A DNA stretch of 51,448 bases from an uncultured Candidatus Saccharibacteria bacterium (GCA_947166895.1 CAMVFY010000002.1:1-51448); one strand, 5' to 3'. Counted from the first letter of the stretch, positions 23,623-32,120 are shown. Notes: generated from the sequence alone by a model not told the origin. Made by a program: numbers and translations.

Positions 23623-24211
23623 ACTCAGTTACGCCAAGTTCAATTCGCTTGAACTGTCGGACAGTGATATTTTCACCAGTTTTTGCAATTGCTTCTTTAA
23701 TAAACTGTTCGACGGTTTTAGTATCATCCAAGATGTACGGCTGATTCATGAGCACTTTATCCGAAAAGGCTTTTTTCATTTGGCCTTCAAGGATTTTGTC
23801 CTTCATATTTTCCGGCCCCTTGAAGTTGGCTTCAAGCTCCTTAATCTTAGCAGCACGCACTTCTTCTGGGATGTCGTTTTCGGAAACATAGAGCGGATTC
23901 ATTGAAGCAACTTGCATCGCAACCTGGTGTACCAAGGTCTTAAATTCGTCGGTTTTTGCAACGAATGAAGTTTCACAGTTAACTTCCACGATTGCGCCAA
24001 GTCGTCCATCGTGAATGTAAGCGTCCACTAATCCCTCACGAGTTTCGCGGTCACCTCGTTTTTCAGCTTTGGTAAGGCCTTTTTTGCGCATAGCGTCAAG
24101 CGCTTTATCAAAGTCACCATCGGCTTCCACTAAAGCTTGCTTAGCGTCGGTCAATCCAGCTCCTGATAGCTCTTTTAGCTTTTTAATTTGTTCAACTGAA
24201 ATTTCAGCCAT
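23621..24211 (-). CDS. tsf: Elongation factor Ts
   Basis: Nucleotide exchange factor for EF-Tu. The 196-aa protein has the N-terminal UBA-like domain (VEQIKKLKELSGAGLTDAK), the hallmark CETSFVAKTDEF and the core that contacts EF-Tu. It is the short form, as in Thermus, rather than the 283-aa E. coli form. A strong AAGGAGG site precedes the ATG. It is second in rpsB-tsf. Confidence 0.97.
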   Translation of the reverse strand: MAEISVEQIKKLKELSGAGLTDAKQALVEADGDFDKALDAMRKKGLTKAEKRGDRETREGLVDAYIHDGRLGAIVEVNCETSFVAKTDEFKTLVHQVAMQVASMNPLYVSENDIPEEVRAAKIKELEANFKGPENMKDKILEGQMKKAFSDKVLMNQPYILDDTKTVEQFIKEAIAKTGENITVRQFKRIELGVTE

Positions 24212-24244
24212 AATTTTTGCCTCCTTAAATTTAATTTACGCAAA

Positions 24245-24931
24245 TTATTTTTTTCCTTCTTTTATTGCTTCGGCAAAATAGCCAAGGATAAGTTTGGTTG
24301 CTTTTATTGAATCGTCGTTCGCCGGGATCACATAGTCAATGTTGCTTGGATCGACATTGGTGTCAACGATTGCGAAGACTGGAATATTTAGGGTATTAGC
24401 TTCTTTTACGGCATTCTTATCCTCGGAAGCATCCGTTACGATAATTGCAGCGGGTTGTTCGGTCATATCTTTTATTCCGCCGTAACGTTCATTCAAAAGA
24501 TCAATTTCTTCTTGAAACCTCTGGACTTCAAGTTTAGAATAACGGTTCTCAAGTTCACCAGATGCCATGCGGCGTTCCAAATCTTTCAGCTTTTTGATTT
24601 GGCGGTTAACCGTCTCGACATTAGTAAGAGTTCCGCCAACCCAACGTACCGTAACGTACGGCATTGACACAGATTCGGCCGTTTCCTTTACAACATCTTT
24701 CATCTGCTTCTTGGTGCCAACGAAAAGTACCTTTTTGCCATTTTTAGCAATCTCGGTGATTTTTGGCAGAGCCTTTTCTAGGCCTTCGACTGTTTTTTCG
24801 AGATTAATAATATGGGCATCTTGTCGCTTAGAGTGAATGTAAGGCGCCATTTTTGGATGCCACCTGCTAGTTTTATGCCCAAAATGAGCACCGCTTTCCA
24901 GCAACGTTTTCATATCGACAGCTACTGTCAT
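24245..24931 (-). CDS. rpsB: 30S ribosomal protein S2
   Basis: uS2, bound late in 30S assembly at the back of the head. 228 aa with the family blocks LLESGAHFGHKTSRWHPKM, VLFVGTKKQ, WVGGTLTN and the C-terminal PVFAIVDTNVDPSNIDYVIPANDDS. Preceded by GGAAAGGA and a ~78-nt leader with a hairpin, which may serve autoregulation; co-transcribed with tsf as in most bacteria. Confidence 0.97.
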   Translation of the reverse strand: MTVAVDMKTLLESGAHFGHKTSRWHPKMAPYIHSKRQDAHIINLEKTVEGLEKALPKITEIAKNGKKVLFVGTKKQMKDVVKETAESVSMPYVTVRWVGGTLTNVETVNRQIKKLKDLERRMASGELENRYSKLEVQRFQEEIDLLNERYGGIKDMTEQPAAIIVTDASEDKNAVKEANTLNIPVFAIVDTNVDPSNIDYVIPANDDSIKATKLILGYFAEAIKEGKK

Positions 24932-25009
24932 CTATGATTTCCTTTCCCTTTGTCCTCGAGCCATTCATAAGGAAACCCCTCGAGAACTGTTTCATTAAAA
25001 TTAATTTAT
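24932..25009 (-). promoter_or_regulatory. rpsB 5' leader with hairpin (possible autoregulatory element)
   Basis: The predicted rpsB transcript begins near 25009 and runs ~78 nt before the ATG. It contains a perfect 6-bp arm pair CTCGAG...CTCGAG (about 24954-24983) enclosing an 18-nt loop, close to the ribosome-binding site. rpsB leaders are autoregulated by S2 in other bacteria; that this one is so is inference. Confidence 0.4.
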
Positions 25010-25015
25010 ACTCCC

Positions 25016-25057
25016 ATTATAGCACATCTTTACTTTTTTGTAAACCTCTGGTATAAT
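25016..25057. promoter_or_regulatory. Interlocked divergent promoters of rpsB and rpmE
   Basis: Minus strand (rpsB): TTTACA at 25039-25044, TATAAT at 25016-25021, spacer 17, TG extension. Plus strand (rpmE): TTTACT at 25029-25034, TATAAT at 25052-25057, spacer 17. Each -35 lies inside the other promoter's spacer, so the two polymerase footprints overlap and should exclude each other. Confidence 0.7.
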
Positions 25058-25068
25058 AAAGCCCAGTT

Positions 25069-25401
25069 ATGAGTAAAAAAGAATTGCATCCTAAAGATTA
25101 TCGCTTTGTCGTTTTTTCTGACGAATCAGCAGGATTTTCGTTTTTAACTAAATCCACTGCTAAAAGCGAAGAAACCATCAAATGGGAAGACGGAAACGAA
25201 TATCCCCTAGTTAAGGTACAGATTTCTTCCAAGAGCCACCCATTCTTTACTGGCGAAGAGAAGATTATCGATACCGAAGGTCGCGTTGATCGCTTCAAGG
25301 CTCGCGCCGAGAAGGCTAAAAAAATGAAAGAGGCCCTCGAAAACAAAGCCAAGAAAGCCGCAAAAGAGGCCAAGAAAAAATCCGAAGCTAAGGATAAATA
25401 A
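25069..25401 (+). CDS. rpmE: 50S ribosomal protein L31 (type B) with extended basic tail
   Basis: bL31 bridges the large subunit central protuberance and the small subunit head. The first ~80 residues match type B L31 ([64 protein letters not shown]) and have no zinc-binding cysteines. A further ~30 residues are almost pure Lys/Ala/Glu, giving 110 aa in total. The predicted transcript starts about 5 nt before the ATG. Divergent from rpsB through interlocked promoters. Confidence 0.93.
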   Translation: MSKKELHPKDYRFVVFSDESAGFSFLTKSTAKSEETIKWEDGNEYPLVKVQISSKSHPFFTGEEKIIDTEGRVDRFKARAEKAKKMKEALENKAKKAAKEAKKKSEAKDK

Positions 25402-25430
25402 AAAATAACCCCTTAAGGGGTTATTTTTTT
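25402..25430. terminator. Shared bidirectional terminator between rpmE and the PNTG protein gene
   Basis: AAAAAATAACCCC TTAA GGGGTTATTTTTTT forms a perfect stem with T-tracts in both directions between two convergent genes. Confidence 0.85.
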
Positions 25431-25441
25431 ATGTAGAGTAT

Positions 25442-26338
25442 TTAACGGCGCTTTTTTGAGCTCTTATTTTTTCTTGCAACAAAGGCCAATCCGCTAACGC
25501 CCGCTACAAAGAATACGAATAATCCTGTAACTAAATAATCCGTACGCGAAATATTAAGTCCAGCGAGCAAACTACCTGTATTTGGCACCAAGGTTGGTTC
25601 ATAAACATAGGTTAATCGCTTCACGTAAAGTACTCCATCTGCATCATAAGAAGTCACGACTATCGTATATGTCCCAGCCGGCAACTTGTTATCCGCAAAA
25701 GGTATATTAGTTATTTTTTCTGGGGGCGTGAGGGTGATTGTTGGCATTCCTGGCACTATCTGGCCGTTTTCATCGCGCACTTCCACCTCGAATCTCTCAA
25801 TATCCGTATCATCTTCATCGTAGTCCAAAGTCAAAATCGCGTTGTCGCTCTCATCGTCTTCTTGAACTGTTGCCGTGAACGGATAGTAAGAAAACGCAAT
25901 TGAATCCTCATCGGGTATAGCGCTTTGATGATCGCCAGTGATTCTTATTACATAATCCCCATAGCCATAATTCGGCGCTGAAAGATCTAGATTGACGACG
26001 CCCGAACCCACCGTATAGTCTGCATCAATCGTTTCTAGGACGTATTCATGGGTGTTGCCGTCTGTATCGGTATGCTCAAGTGTAATCGTTACGGTTTTAG
26101 TATTGTCGTAAATAAACGGAAAAGTTTGAACAGGTGCGAAAAATGTCTCGCCACTTGTGGCGCCGGTAAATTCCACATGTGGTGTCGCACCGATCACTCT
26201 TACCACAAGTGTGTCTGTTACAGTTGTTGGTGTCGCGGCGATCGCCCCTGGCACTGTAATAGTTGCGGCATAAACTGTAGTCACAGCCACCAACAACAAA
26301 CCAAAGAGTCCAAACGCCTTCTTGTTGTGTGTTTTCAT
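25442..26338 (-). CDS. Secreted surface protein with C-terminal PNTG-type anchor signal
   Basis: 298 aa. A signal peptide (about 1-34) precedes a beta-rich, acidic extracytoplasmic region of two or three Ig-like domains (VEFTGATSGETFF..., TLTPPEKITNIPF...GTYTIVVTSYDADG). The C terminus reads LVPNTGSLLAGLNIS, then a membrane helix and a KNKSSKKRR tail, the three-part layout of a sortase substrate (LPxTG-like motif, helix, positive tail). No sortase gene is in the window. Follows the next gene by 76 nt, probably one operon. Function unknown; surface adhesion or structural role is plausible. Confidence 0.8.
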   Translation of the reverse strand: MKTHNKKAFGLFGLLLVAVTTVYAATITVPGAIAATPTTVTDTLVVRVIGATPHVEFTGATSGETFFAPVQTFPFIYDNTKTVTITLEHTDTDGNTHEYVLETIDADYTVGSGVVNLDLSAPNYGYGDYVIRITGDHQSAIPDEDSIAFSYYPFTATVQEDDESDNAILTLDYDEDDTDIERFEVEVRDENGQIVPGMPTITLTPPEKITNIPFADNKLPAGTYTIVVTSYDADGVLYVKRLTYVYEPTLVPNTGSLLAGLNISRTDYLVTGLFVFFVAGVSGLAFVARKNKSSKKRR

Positions 26339-26414
26339 ACTCTACACTCTCTTTTTATGTTTAATGTTTATTTTGGTTTTGTAAAGACTTACTCACTCGC
26401 TGTAAGTAGCCAAC

Positions 26415-27410
26415 CTAGACAGCCAATCTAGACCGGCGTTCTTTACGCTTCCTAACGCCGATTATAATCCAAACAATAATAATTGTCAAGAAGATTATGG
26501 CTATAATAGCTATTGCGGGAGAAATTAAAAACACGACTCGCTCTATAGATTCCGTAGTCTCACCAGCTGTTACCGTCCAGGTGATTTTGTATAAACCAAA
26601 GCTCGGTGTCTCCGTCCACTCATCTGAAATCACCAACTCAGCCTCGGGGATTATGGACAACCTACTGACATTTGCCGGGGTTTCATAACCTCCACCGCCA
26701 AAAATTGGTTCTACTTTTAATACCCCAGTAGCGCTAAAGTCCACATTTCCAGTATTTTTAACCTTTGCAGAAGCGTAAAAATTGTTTCTGGTTGCCCCAT
26801 TCTCAGTTATCCCCCTATCAATTTTTAAGTTTGTGACATCCGCAGAGATAATAGATTCGCCTTCCGACGAACGACCATAAACCACCATTCCGGGGCTAGC
26901 CTCTGTGCGAATACCGCTCGTGGAGGCAGCATCAGACAAGGTGTGCGCAAAGATCACTGCATATTGGCCACCATTAGGAATATTAGATGGAGTAGAAATC
27001 CGATATTTAATTTCAAGCGAGCCCTGGGGTTCAATCGTAAAAGTTGTCGTTTTGACGTAGTTGCCAGACGTATCTTGGAAAGTAATCCAACGTGCTATTT
27101 GCGTATAATTATTTTCGTTGCTGAAACCCAACTTGTATAGGTCCTCTTCTTCGGAGTAAACGTAAGAATACGGCGCCGCATAAACCTCTATTCGGATCTG
27201 ATTATTGCCACCATTTTTTACAGTAAAACTGCTATCATAAATCGAACTAGATGCAATTTGAAGAATTTTGCTGACTGGCGTTAAGCTGATGCTCGTCCCG
27301 GCATTTGTCGGCGCGCTTTCATTCTCTTCGGCATAAGAGTTCACCGGACTAAAAACGGCCAAGCCTGCTATTACCCCAAGCAACAAAATTTTTAAAATTG
27401 TTTTTCTCAT
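26415..27410 (-). CDS. DUF916-like secreted membrane-anchored protein
   Basis: 331 aa: signal peptide (1-27), then a domain that resembles the N-terminal beta domain of DUF916/WxL-associated proteins (GTSISLTPVSKILQI, followed by repeated NGG/NNQIRIEVY strand patterns and SLEIKYRISTPSNIPNGGQY), a second beta domain (VKNTGNVDFSATGVLKVEP) and a C-terminal membrane helix (about 297-317) with a basic RKRKERRSR tail. It is therefore exposed outside and anchored. AAGGAGG lies very close to the ATG (TAG in between). A TTGACA-N17-TAGAAT promoter lies ~115 nt upstream. Likely partner of the PNTG protein downstream. Confidence 0.75.
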   Translation of the reverse strand: MRKTILKILLLGVIAGLAVFSPVNSYAEENESAPTNAGTSISLTPVSKILQIASSSIYDSSFTVKNGGNNQIRIEVYAAPYSYVYSEEEDLYKLGFSNENNYTQIARWITFQDTSGNYVKTTTFTIEPQGSLEIKYRISTPSNIPNGGQYAVIFAHTLSDAASTSGIRTEASPGMVVYGRSSEGESIISADVTNLKIDRGITENGATRNNFYASAKVKNTGNVDFSATGVLKVEPIFGGGGYETPANVSRLSIIPEAELVISDEWTETPSFGLYKITWTVTAGETTESIERVVFLISPAIAIIAIIFLTIIIVWIIIGVRKRKERRSRLAV

Positions 27411-27526
27411 CTACCTCCTTTTTAACCGCACGTTAATTATGTGGTGCGCGTAATCCAAATCTCTACGAACCACTCTGTAATACAACTGATTACATAATTT
27501 CGCATTCGGACTACCACCCCACCTAT

Positions 27527-27555
27527 ATTCTAGTCAAAAGTAATATTATTGTCAA
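27527..27555 (-). promoter_or_regulatory. Promoter of the DUF916-like/PNTG operon
   Basis: TTGACA (27550-27555) and TAGAAT (27527-27532) on the minus strand are separated by 17 bp. It implies a 5' UTR of about 110 nt, long for this window, which contains G-rich and inverted segments and an AAGGAGG site. Confidence 0.6.
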
Positions 27556-27870
27556 TGAACGAGACTTTACATATTAGGATCATGACAACCAACGCATTTA
27601 CGAACCAGTAGTATAAAATTGAGTGAAAGATATCGGGTGAGGCAGCATCTCATAATCCATCAAAAGAAGGTTGGATCGGTTTGCTATATATAAAGCCAGA
27701 CTATAGAGGTGATTAACAACGCAGTAAAAACGGCAAGAAAATTGAGGAAGCATTTGCTGATAAATATATTGATTTTAGAATCACTTTATAGACAAAGGAA
27801 TCATAATATCCATAAACGGAATGGTTCGGGAGCTAGTTAGCGCCGTAAAAAATGTAAGTTTTAAAAAAAC
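27556..27870. other. Gene-free stretch, possibly decayed coding sequence
   Basis: Between the promoter at 27527-27555 and the terminator at 27871-27898 no frame stays open for a plausible protein on either strand. Short interrupted frames with protein-like runs (for example KKIEEAFADKYIDFRI near 27735-27785) suggest a decayed gene, in keeping with the islet border, but I cannot name it. Confidence 0.3.
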
Positions 27871-27898
27871 AAGAAAAAGGCACGGAATTTTCCGTGCC
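27871..27898 (-). terminator. Terminator of the islet P-loop kinase gene
   Basis: A perfect 9-bp stem GGCACGGAA/TTCCGTGCC (27879-27887 with 27890-27898) is followed on the minus strand by TTTTTCTTG. It lies 12 bp after the kinase stop codon. Confidence 0.85.
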
Positions 27899-27909
27899 CA
27901 GGATGGCAT

Positions 27910-28497
27910 TTATTGATATTTTTCTTTCACGAAAGCGATGGCTTCCTCAATCGAATTATTACTGTAGGCTTCTTCGTAAATAAGCTTGCAGCACTCTGGG
28001 TGTTCGATAACGTATTGCCTGACCGAGCCGAGTTTTTTATCTGGTCCAGAATGCAAAATTGTCTCAAATTCTTCATCTGTCAAAATCGCCTTTGTGCGTA
28101 GTTCGTAACCGCCTTTTATTACTGAGACTGGTTTTTCTAGATAAAGAACCAGTGATGGCTTCTTGTGTGGCAATCTTTCTGATAGAAACAGAATGGTTTC
28201 GATATCTCTATTGCCTACTATGAACAATAATTCTTCAGAAGAAATGCGGTCCTTAATGGCCATAAGCAATAACTCGTCATCCCATTTCTGCCCAAATCTC
28301 TGTTCCATATTTTGCACCCAGCCGTCAAAAGAATTAAAGCCGCTTTCATAAAAAACGTCTCGTATGATCGGTCCACAATCCATAATTCTGGCATTAAAAC
28401 TTTCAAGCATGGCGGTTGCAGTATATGTCTTACCGACACCGTGATAGCCCGAGAAGAACACGACTCCTTCGGGAGCTCGCTTTTGTTTGCTAAGCAT
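27910..28497 (-). CDS. P-loop nucleotide-kinase-like protein
   Basis: 195 aa. The N terminus holds a Walker A motif GYHGVGKT (about 17-24) and later parts follow the small-molecule kinase layout, with a putative lid region rich in charged residues and LVLYLEKP as a Walker-B-like strand. It is not one of the recognised kinases (adenylate, guanylate, thymidylate, dephospho-CoA). It has its own promoter (TTGTAA-N17-TATAAT) and a GGGGGAGGTG ribosome-binding site, and its own terminator. Last gene of the tRNA-Leu islet; substrate unknown. Confidence 0.65.
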   Translation of the reverse strand: MLSKQKRAPEGVVFFSGYHGVGKTYTATAMLESFNARIMDCGPIIRDVFYESGFNSFDGWVQNMEQRFGQKWDDELLLMAIKDRISSEELLFIVGNRDIETILFLSERLPHKKPSLVLYLEKPVSVIKGGYELRTKAILTDEEFETILHSGPDKKLGSVRQYVIEHPECCKLIYEEAYSNNSIEEAIAFVKEKYQ

Positions 28498-28563
28498 ATG
28501 GCGTCACCTCCCCCTAACGCAGTTTTATTATTAAGTTTCTAGAATGCCAATCCTATGTTATAT

Positions 28564-28592
28564 ATTATAGCATATTTCATATATTTTTACAA
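28564..28592 (-). promoter_or_regulatory. Promoter of the P-loop kinase gene
   Basis: TTGTAA (28587-28592) and TATAAT (28564-28569, TGC extension) on the minus strand are spaced by 17 bp in a strongly A/T-rich stretch. A ~65-nt 5' UTR with a GGGGGAGGTG site follows. Confidence 0.65.
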
Positions 28593-28662
28593 ATATAATA
28601 TGGGGTATGCCCTGGGCACCAAAAATAGTTCATTATCGACGGTTAATTAGTTACAATCTTAC

Positions 28663-29877
28663 CTATTGATTGTATTTATTTAATACAAAATCTATGTCCT
28701 TATCACCACGTCCGGAAAGATTTACTAAGAATGTTTCTCCTGGATGGCTTGGGGCCATTTTTATAGCTAATGCCAATGCGTGCGAAGACTCTAGAGCAGG
28801 TATTATTCCTTCAGCTCTTGATAGTTGATAGAATGCATCAATCGCCTCTTCGTCGTTTATTGTTTCAAAACGGACTTTGCCCAATTCTTTGAGGTATGCC
28901 AATTCTGGTCCAAGCCCTGGGTAGTCAAGGCCAGATGCAACCGAGTACGCAGGGCGTGGAGTTCCGTCTTCGTCGGCTAAAGCCAAGCTCTTGAATCCAC
29001 TCATCGTGCGATATTTGCCATATGTGGCTGTTGCTGCATGTTCGCCCGCCCGTTCTTCTTCTCCATTTCTCATTCTGCCTAATGCTTCAGCTGCAATAAG
29101 CTCAACATCTTCTTCTTCAAGGAAACCACTAAATAAACCCATAGCATTGGATCCGCCACCAACTACGGCTATTACCTTGTCGGGCAGCCTATTATTGGTC
29201 ATTTCTTTGAATTGCTCTCTAGCCTCTATCCCAACGATAGACTGGAAATCTCTAACCATCTGAGGAATTGGAGCTGGTCCAAGCGCAGAGCCAATCGGAT
29301 AAAAACACCGCTTATAATCTTTTTCATATGCCGCAAAAGACGCGGCAGCAGCATCTATTAACTTACCGGCCCCATCTTCGACCACAATGACATTTGTGCC
29401 CATTATTTTCATACGGTCAACGTTGGGTGCTTCTTTTTCTGCATCAACTTTACCCATATAAATATCGCATTCCATGCCAAAATACGCAGCGGCTGCGGCC
29501 ATTGCAACACCATGTTGACCGGCGCCAGTATCAGCGATAATTTTTGTTTTGCCCATCTTTTTGGCTACTAAAGCATAGGCCATAGCATGGTTTATCTTAT
29601 GAGCACCAGTGTGGTTGAGGTCTTCACGCTTTAAATAGATAGTAGCTCCACCGAGTTTATCGCTAAGGTTTTTGGCATATGTAATTGGCGTTGGGCGACC
29701 TTGATAATGTTTTCTTATATATTTTAGCTCATTGATAAATTCGGCATCGTTTCTTATTCTTTGATAAAAATCATTTATTCTTCTGAATTCCTCGTTTATT
29801 TCTGGAGAAAGAAATCTACCACCATATTTACCATAAAACCCATCTTTATCTGGATAATCCTTTACTTTATATTTCAT
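28663..29877 (-). CDS. TrpB-like PLP enzyme (tryptophan synthase beta family) without trpA
   Basis: 404 aa aligned along the whole TrpB fold: PLP lysine Lys94 in HTGAHKINHA, GAGQHG (His122), the phosphate-binding GGGSNAMG, ESSHALA and NLSGRGDKD. TrpB normally condenses indole with serine. Departures from the family: the catalytic Glu of AETGAGQHG (Glu109 in Salmonella TrpB) is Asp116, and the usual GPHPYPT stretch reads GPAPIPQ. No other trp gene is present. Arginine and isoleucine codons are largely AGA and ATA (for example residues 32-43), unlike the CGN/ATT/ATC use of the neighbouring core genes, which suggests transfer. Either a stand-alone TrpB or a beta-substituting relative with another nucleophile. 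Starts 2 nt after the HAM1-like stop, in one operon. Confidence 0.85.
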   Translation of the reverse strand: MKYKVKDYPDKDGFYGKYGGRFLSPEINEEFRRINDFYQRIRNDAEFINELKYIRKHYQGRPTPITYAKNLSDKLGGATIYLKREDLNHTGAHKINHAMAYALVAKKMGKTKIIADTGAGQHGVAMAAAAAYFGMECDIYMGKVDAEKEAPNVDRMKIMGTNVIVVEDGAGKLIDAAAASFAAYEKDYKRCFYPIGSALGPAPIPQMVRDFQSIVGIEAREQFKEMTNNRLPDKVIAVVGGGSNAMGLFSGFLEEEDVELIAAEALGRMRNGEEERAGEHAATATYGKYRTMSGFKSLALADEDGTPRPAYSVASGLDYPGLGPELAYLKELGKVRFETINDEEAIDAFYQLSRAEGIIPALESSHALALAIKMAPSHPGETFLVNLSGRGDKDIDFVLNKYNQ

Positions 29878-29879
29878 CC

Positions 29880-30446
29880 TTACTTTTCCTTATTTAATAA
29901 ATAATCGGCTAATTGTTGTTTTGCATCGCCCCAGTATTTGTTGGACTCTTCATAATTTTCATCACGAATAGCACTAATTGTCCTAGTCTCGCCATCGGGA
30001 ATAAAGAATTTATCCACCCAGCGGCTACTTTTGCCAGACTCTTCTGTAGAAATCGTGCCTTCGCTACCACCAATGAACACCTCCGGCTCCTTGCCTGGCT
30101 CACAATAGGCCCAACAATGTTCAATCCTTGCTTTGCGATTAGTTTCATCTTTTAGTATATGTAGAAATTTCTCTACGCCAATTTGCTTATCAAAGAACTT
30201 ACTGTATGGACCAGGTAATCCACCGAGCGCATCGGCATAAAATCCAGCATCTGATTTTATGACCGCTTTTCCTAATCGATTTGCTGCATCCTTAACTGTA
30301 TATGCGACCACTTCGGCGCATGTTGAGGCTTGTATTTCTACCGGTTCAAAATCTGGATTTAGTATTTCGACCTCAAGGCCATATTTTTTCTCGAAGAACT
30401 CCTTGGCTTCTCGCATTTTGTCTGGATTTGACGTCAAATAAATCAT
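29880..30446 (-). CDS. HAM1/RdgB-family non-canonical purine NTP pyrophosphatase
   Basis: 188 aa beginning MIYLTSNPDKMREAKEFF, matching the SNxxK substrate loop at the N terminus of the HAM1 (ITPase) family, with KSDAGFYADALGGLPGPYSKF as the metal/purine site, and a C-terminal WGDAKQQLADYL. It would hydrolyse XTP/dITP to monophosphates. A longer in-frame start overlaps the kinase gene, but AAGGAG sits 5 nt before the ATG used here. Second gene of the GHMP-HAM1-TrpB operon. In this setting it may act on a pathway intermediate rather than for housekeeping. Confidence 0.88.
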   Translation of the reverse strand: MIYLTSNPDKMREAKEFFEKKYGLEVEILNPDFEPVEIQASTCAEVVAYTVKDAANRLGKAVIKSDAGFYADALGGLPGPYSKFFDKQIGVEKFLHILKDETNRKARIEHCWAYCEPGKEPEVFIGGSEGTISTEESGKSSRWVDKFFIPDGETRTISAIRDENYEESNKYWGDAKQQLADYLLNKEK

Positions 30447-30459
30447 ATTGCTCCTTTCC

Positions 30460-31542
30460 TTATTTAACTTTTTCAATAATTTGATATTTATCATTATGAA
30501 TATCCGCAACGAATGTTTTCATATCTAGTCTCTTAAAAATATTTTCGGCTTTGTCTATATCTTTGGTAACTATACAAAATCCAGGGCCTGCTGTAGAGAG
30601 AAAAATAAAGTCTATATCGTTATCGTTCCGTAATGGTCTCATCTTTTCTGCCAAATCAACAATGCCAGGATATGCATAAGAACAGTTTCTAATACTGCCC
30701 ATATCCCAACGATAATCAAAAATAAATTCCTTCAGTGGTCTACAATTTCCATCCATCAACTCTGGAATGGCGTCGTTCAAGAGTCTATACGCAATTTCTC
30801 TTGAGTAATCTGTGCTGGCTTTCTTAAAACTTTCTGACGCCATAATTTCATCTGTGATTAATGTGTTAGCATCGGGATGCAAATATTGATTTGGAATACC
30901 AAAAACAATTTTTAAACCTTCTGGCAAATTTACCCTTATTATGGGCACTGCTCTACCCGTCATAATGATTAGTCCACCATCATAATGTCCGCAGACTCCA
31001 GAACCGCCAACCGATTGCACAAACACAAGATGCTCGTTATCCCCATCTATTTCTTCAGCATGATTGCCGGCAAGGTATCTAATCAAGTCCATTGGTTCTA
31101 TCGGATTATTGTATAATTCATTAATTGCAGCGCCCACCCCTTGTATAGCCGAGGCACTTGATCCTAAACCGCAATGTCTAAGGTCTAGGTCTGTGTCTAT
31201 ATTAATGGAAAAACCAGTAGTTATATCTAAGGCTTTCTGCATCAACATAGCAGCATGTTTGACCAAAGCTATTCGACCGTAATTGCCAGTAATAACAATA
31301 GCGTCATCTTTTCTGGGTTCTACGGCAATTTTTTTACATATATTTACACAAAAATTAATCTGTCCTGTTGGGAAAATATTATCTTTTGGTTTTATGCTGT
31401 ATAATTTCCCAGGGTCAGTACAAGCGGCATCCAACCTAGAAGGGTATTCAATGGTGATTTTTTTAAAAGGGGGCTCAGAAACAGGTCTTTTAAACTCGAC
31501 TAATACATCGCCGACGTTGATAACATGTGGTTTCTTTTCCAT
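30460..31542 (-). CDS. GHMP-family small-molecule kinase
   Basis: 360 aa with the GHMP ATP-binding motif CGLGSSASAIQGVGAAI (about 127-143) and a C-terminal substrate domain (LSTAGPGFCIVTKDIDKAEN resembles the third GHMP motif). The substrate is not recognisable; beta-RFAP synthase is a related family, as are sugar and mevalonate kinases. The ATG lies 8 nt after CGTTATAAT (leaderless), and it heads a three-gene operon with HAM1 and TrpB-like genes. AGA and ATA codons are common, as in the TrpB-like gene. Confidence 0.82.
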   Translation of the reverse strand: MEKKPHVINVGDVLVEFKRPVSEPPFKKITIEYPSRLDAACTDPGKLYSIKPKDNIFPTGQINFCVNICKKIAVEPRKDDAIVITGNYGRIALVKHAAMLMQKALDITTGFSINIDTDLDLRHCGLGSSASAIQGVGAAINELYNNPIEPMDLIRYLAGNHAEEIDGDNEHLVFVQSVGGSGVCGHYDGGLIIMTGRAVPIIRVNLPEGLKIVFGIPNQYLHPDANTLITDEIMASESFKKASTDYSREIAYRLLNDAIPELMDGNCRPLKEFIFDYRWDMGSIRNCSYAYPGIVDLAEKMRPLRNDNDIDFIFLSTAGPGFCIVTKDIDKAENIFKRLDMKTFVADIHNDKYQIIEKVK

Positions 31543-31616
31543 TAGAGACGATTATAACGTATTTTCCTAATTCAGTCTATTATAGATGCGGTATAATAAA
31601 ATCAGCTTCGAGTTAG

Positions 31617-32000
31617 AAATACTCTCGAAGACCAAGTAATGCGGCAGTTGAAAAATTGCGCGCATTTTTGTTTACGCGCATAAATGCTAATTGCCAAAGA
31701 GATATTATTGAGTTCTGGCGCCAAAACGACGTTCACCGCATGACGAAAATTAATCGCAAAAATAAAAACAAACGAAAAATCACTGTCTATAACAGCGTTT
31801 CTATCCTCGGCTCAATCTTAGGTGATCCATTTTACTACGGCATTCTCGTTCAGGGCGGACAAAAGGTAGATCTAAGAGAAATCTTACCAGATTTCAAGCC
31901 AATGATTACCGAAGAAGAATTTGGACTAATTCAGGCAAAACAGATGGAAGAAACCTCTAAAGCATATATTCAACAATGCTTCGACCGAAGAATTTCGGTC
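31617..32000 (+). pseudogene. Serine recombinase remnant at tRNA-Leu
   Basis: An open frame of about 130 codons carries a fragment of the Recombinase domain of a large serine recombinase: DIIEFWRQNDVHRMTKINRK, then ILGDPFYYGILVQGGQKVDLREI and PMITEEEFGLIQ. The N-terminal resolvase domain with the catalytic serine and most of the C-terminal part are missing and there is a stop just upstream, so it cannot be active. Its 3' end is fused directly to the encoded CCA end of tRNA-Leu(GAG), on the opposite strand, typical of an integration scar. Confidence 0.75.
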
Positions 32001-32091
32001 TGGTGCACCTGACTGGATTTGAACCAGCACAGCCGTAAATATGGCCACTACCACCTCAAGGTAGCGTGTCTACCAATTCCACCACAGGTGC
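32001..32091 (-). tRNA. tRNA-Leu (anticodon GAG)
   Basis: Acceptor stem GCACCTG/CAGGTGC, D arm, anticodon stem-loop CTACC-TTGAGGT-GGTAG (anticodon GAG), long type II variable arm (TGGCCATATTTACGGC...), T loop GGTTCAAATCC, discriminator A and encoded CCA. A TGGTATAAT -10 box lies just upstream. The hairpin GACCGAA/TTCGGTC (31983-32000) after CCA lacks a T-run. Confidence 0.97.
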
Positions 32092-32120
32092 ATACATTAT
32101 ATTATACCATACAATTCTGG

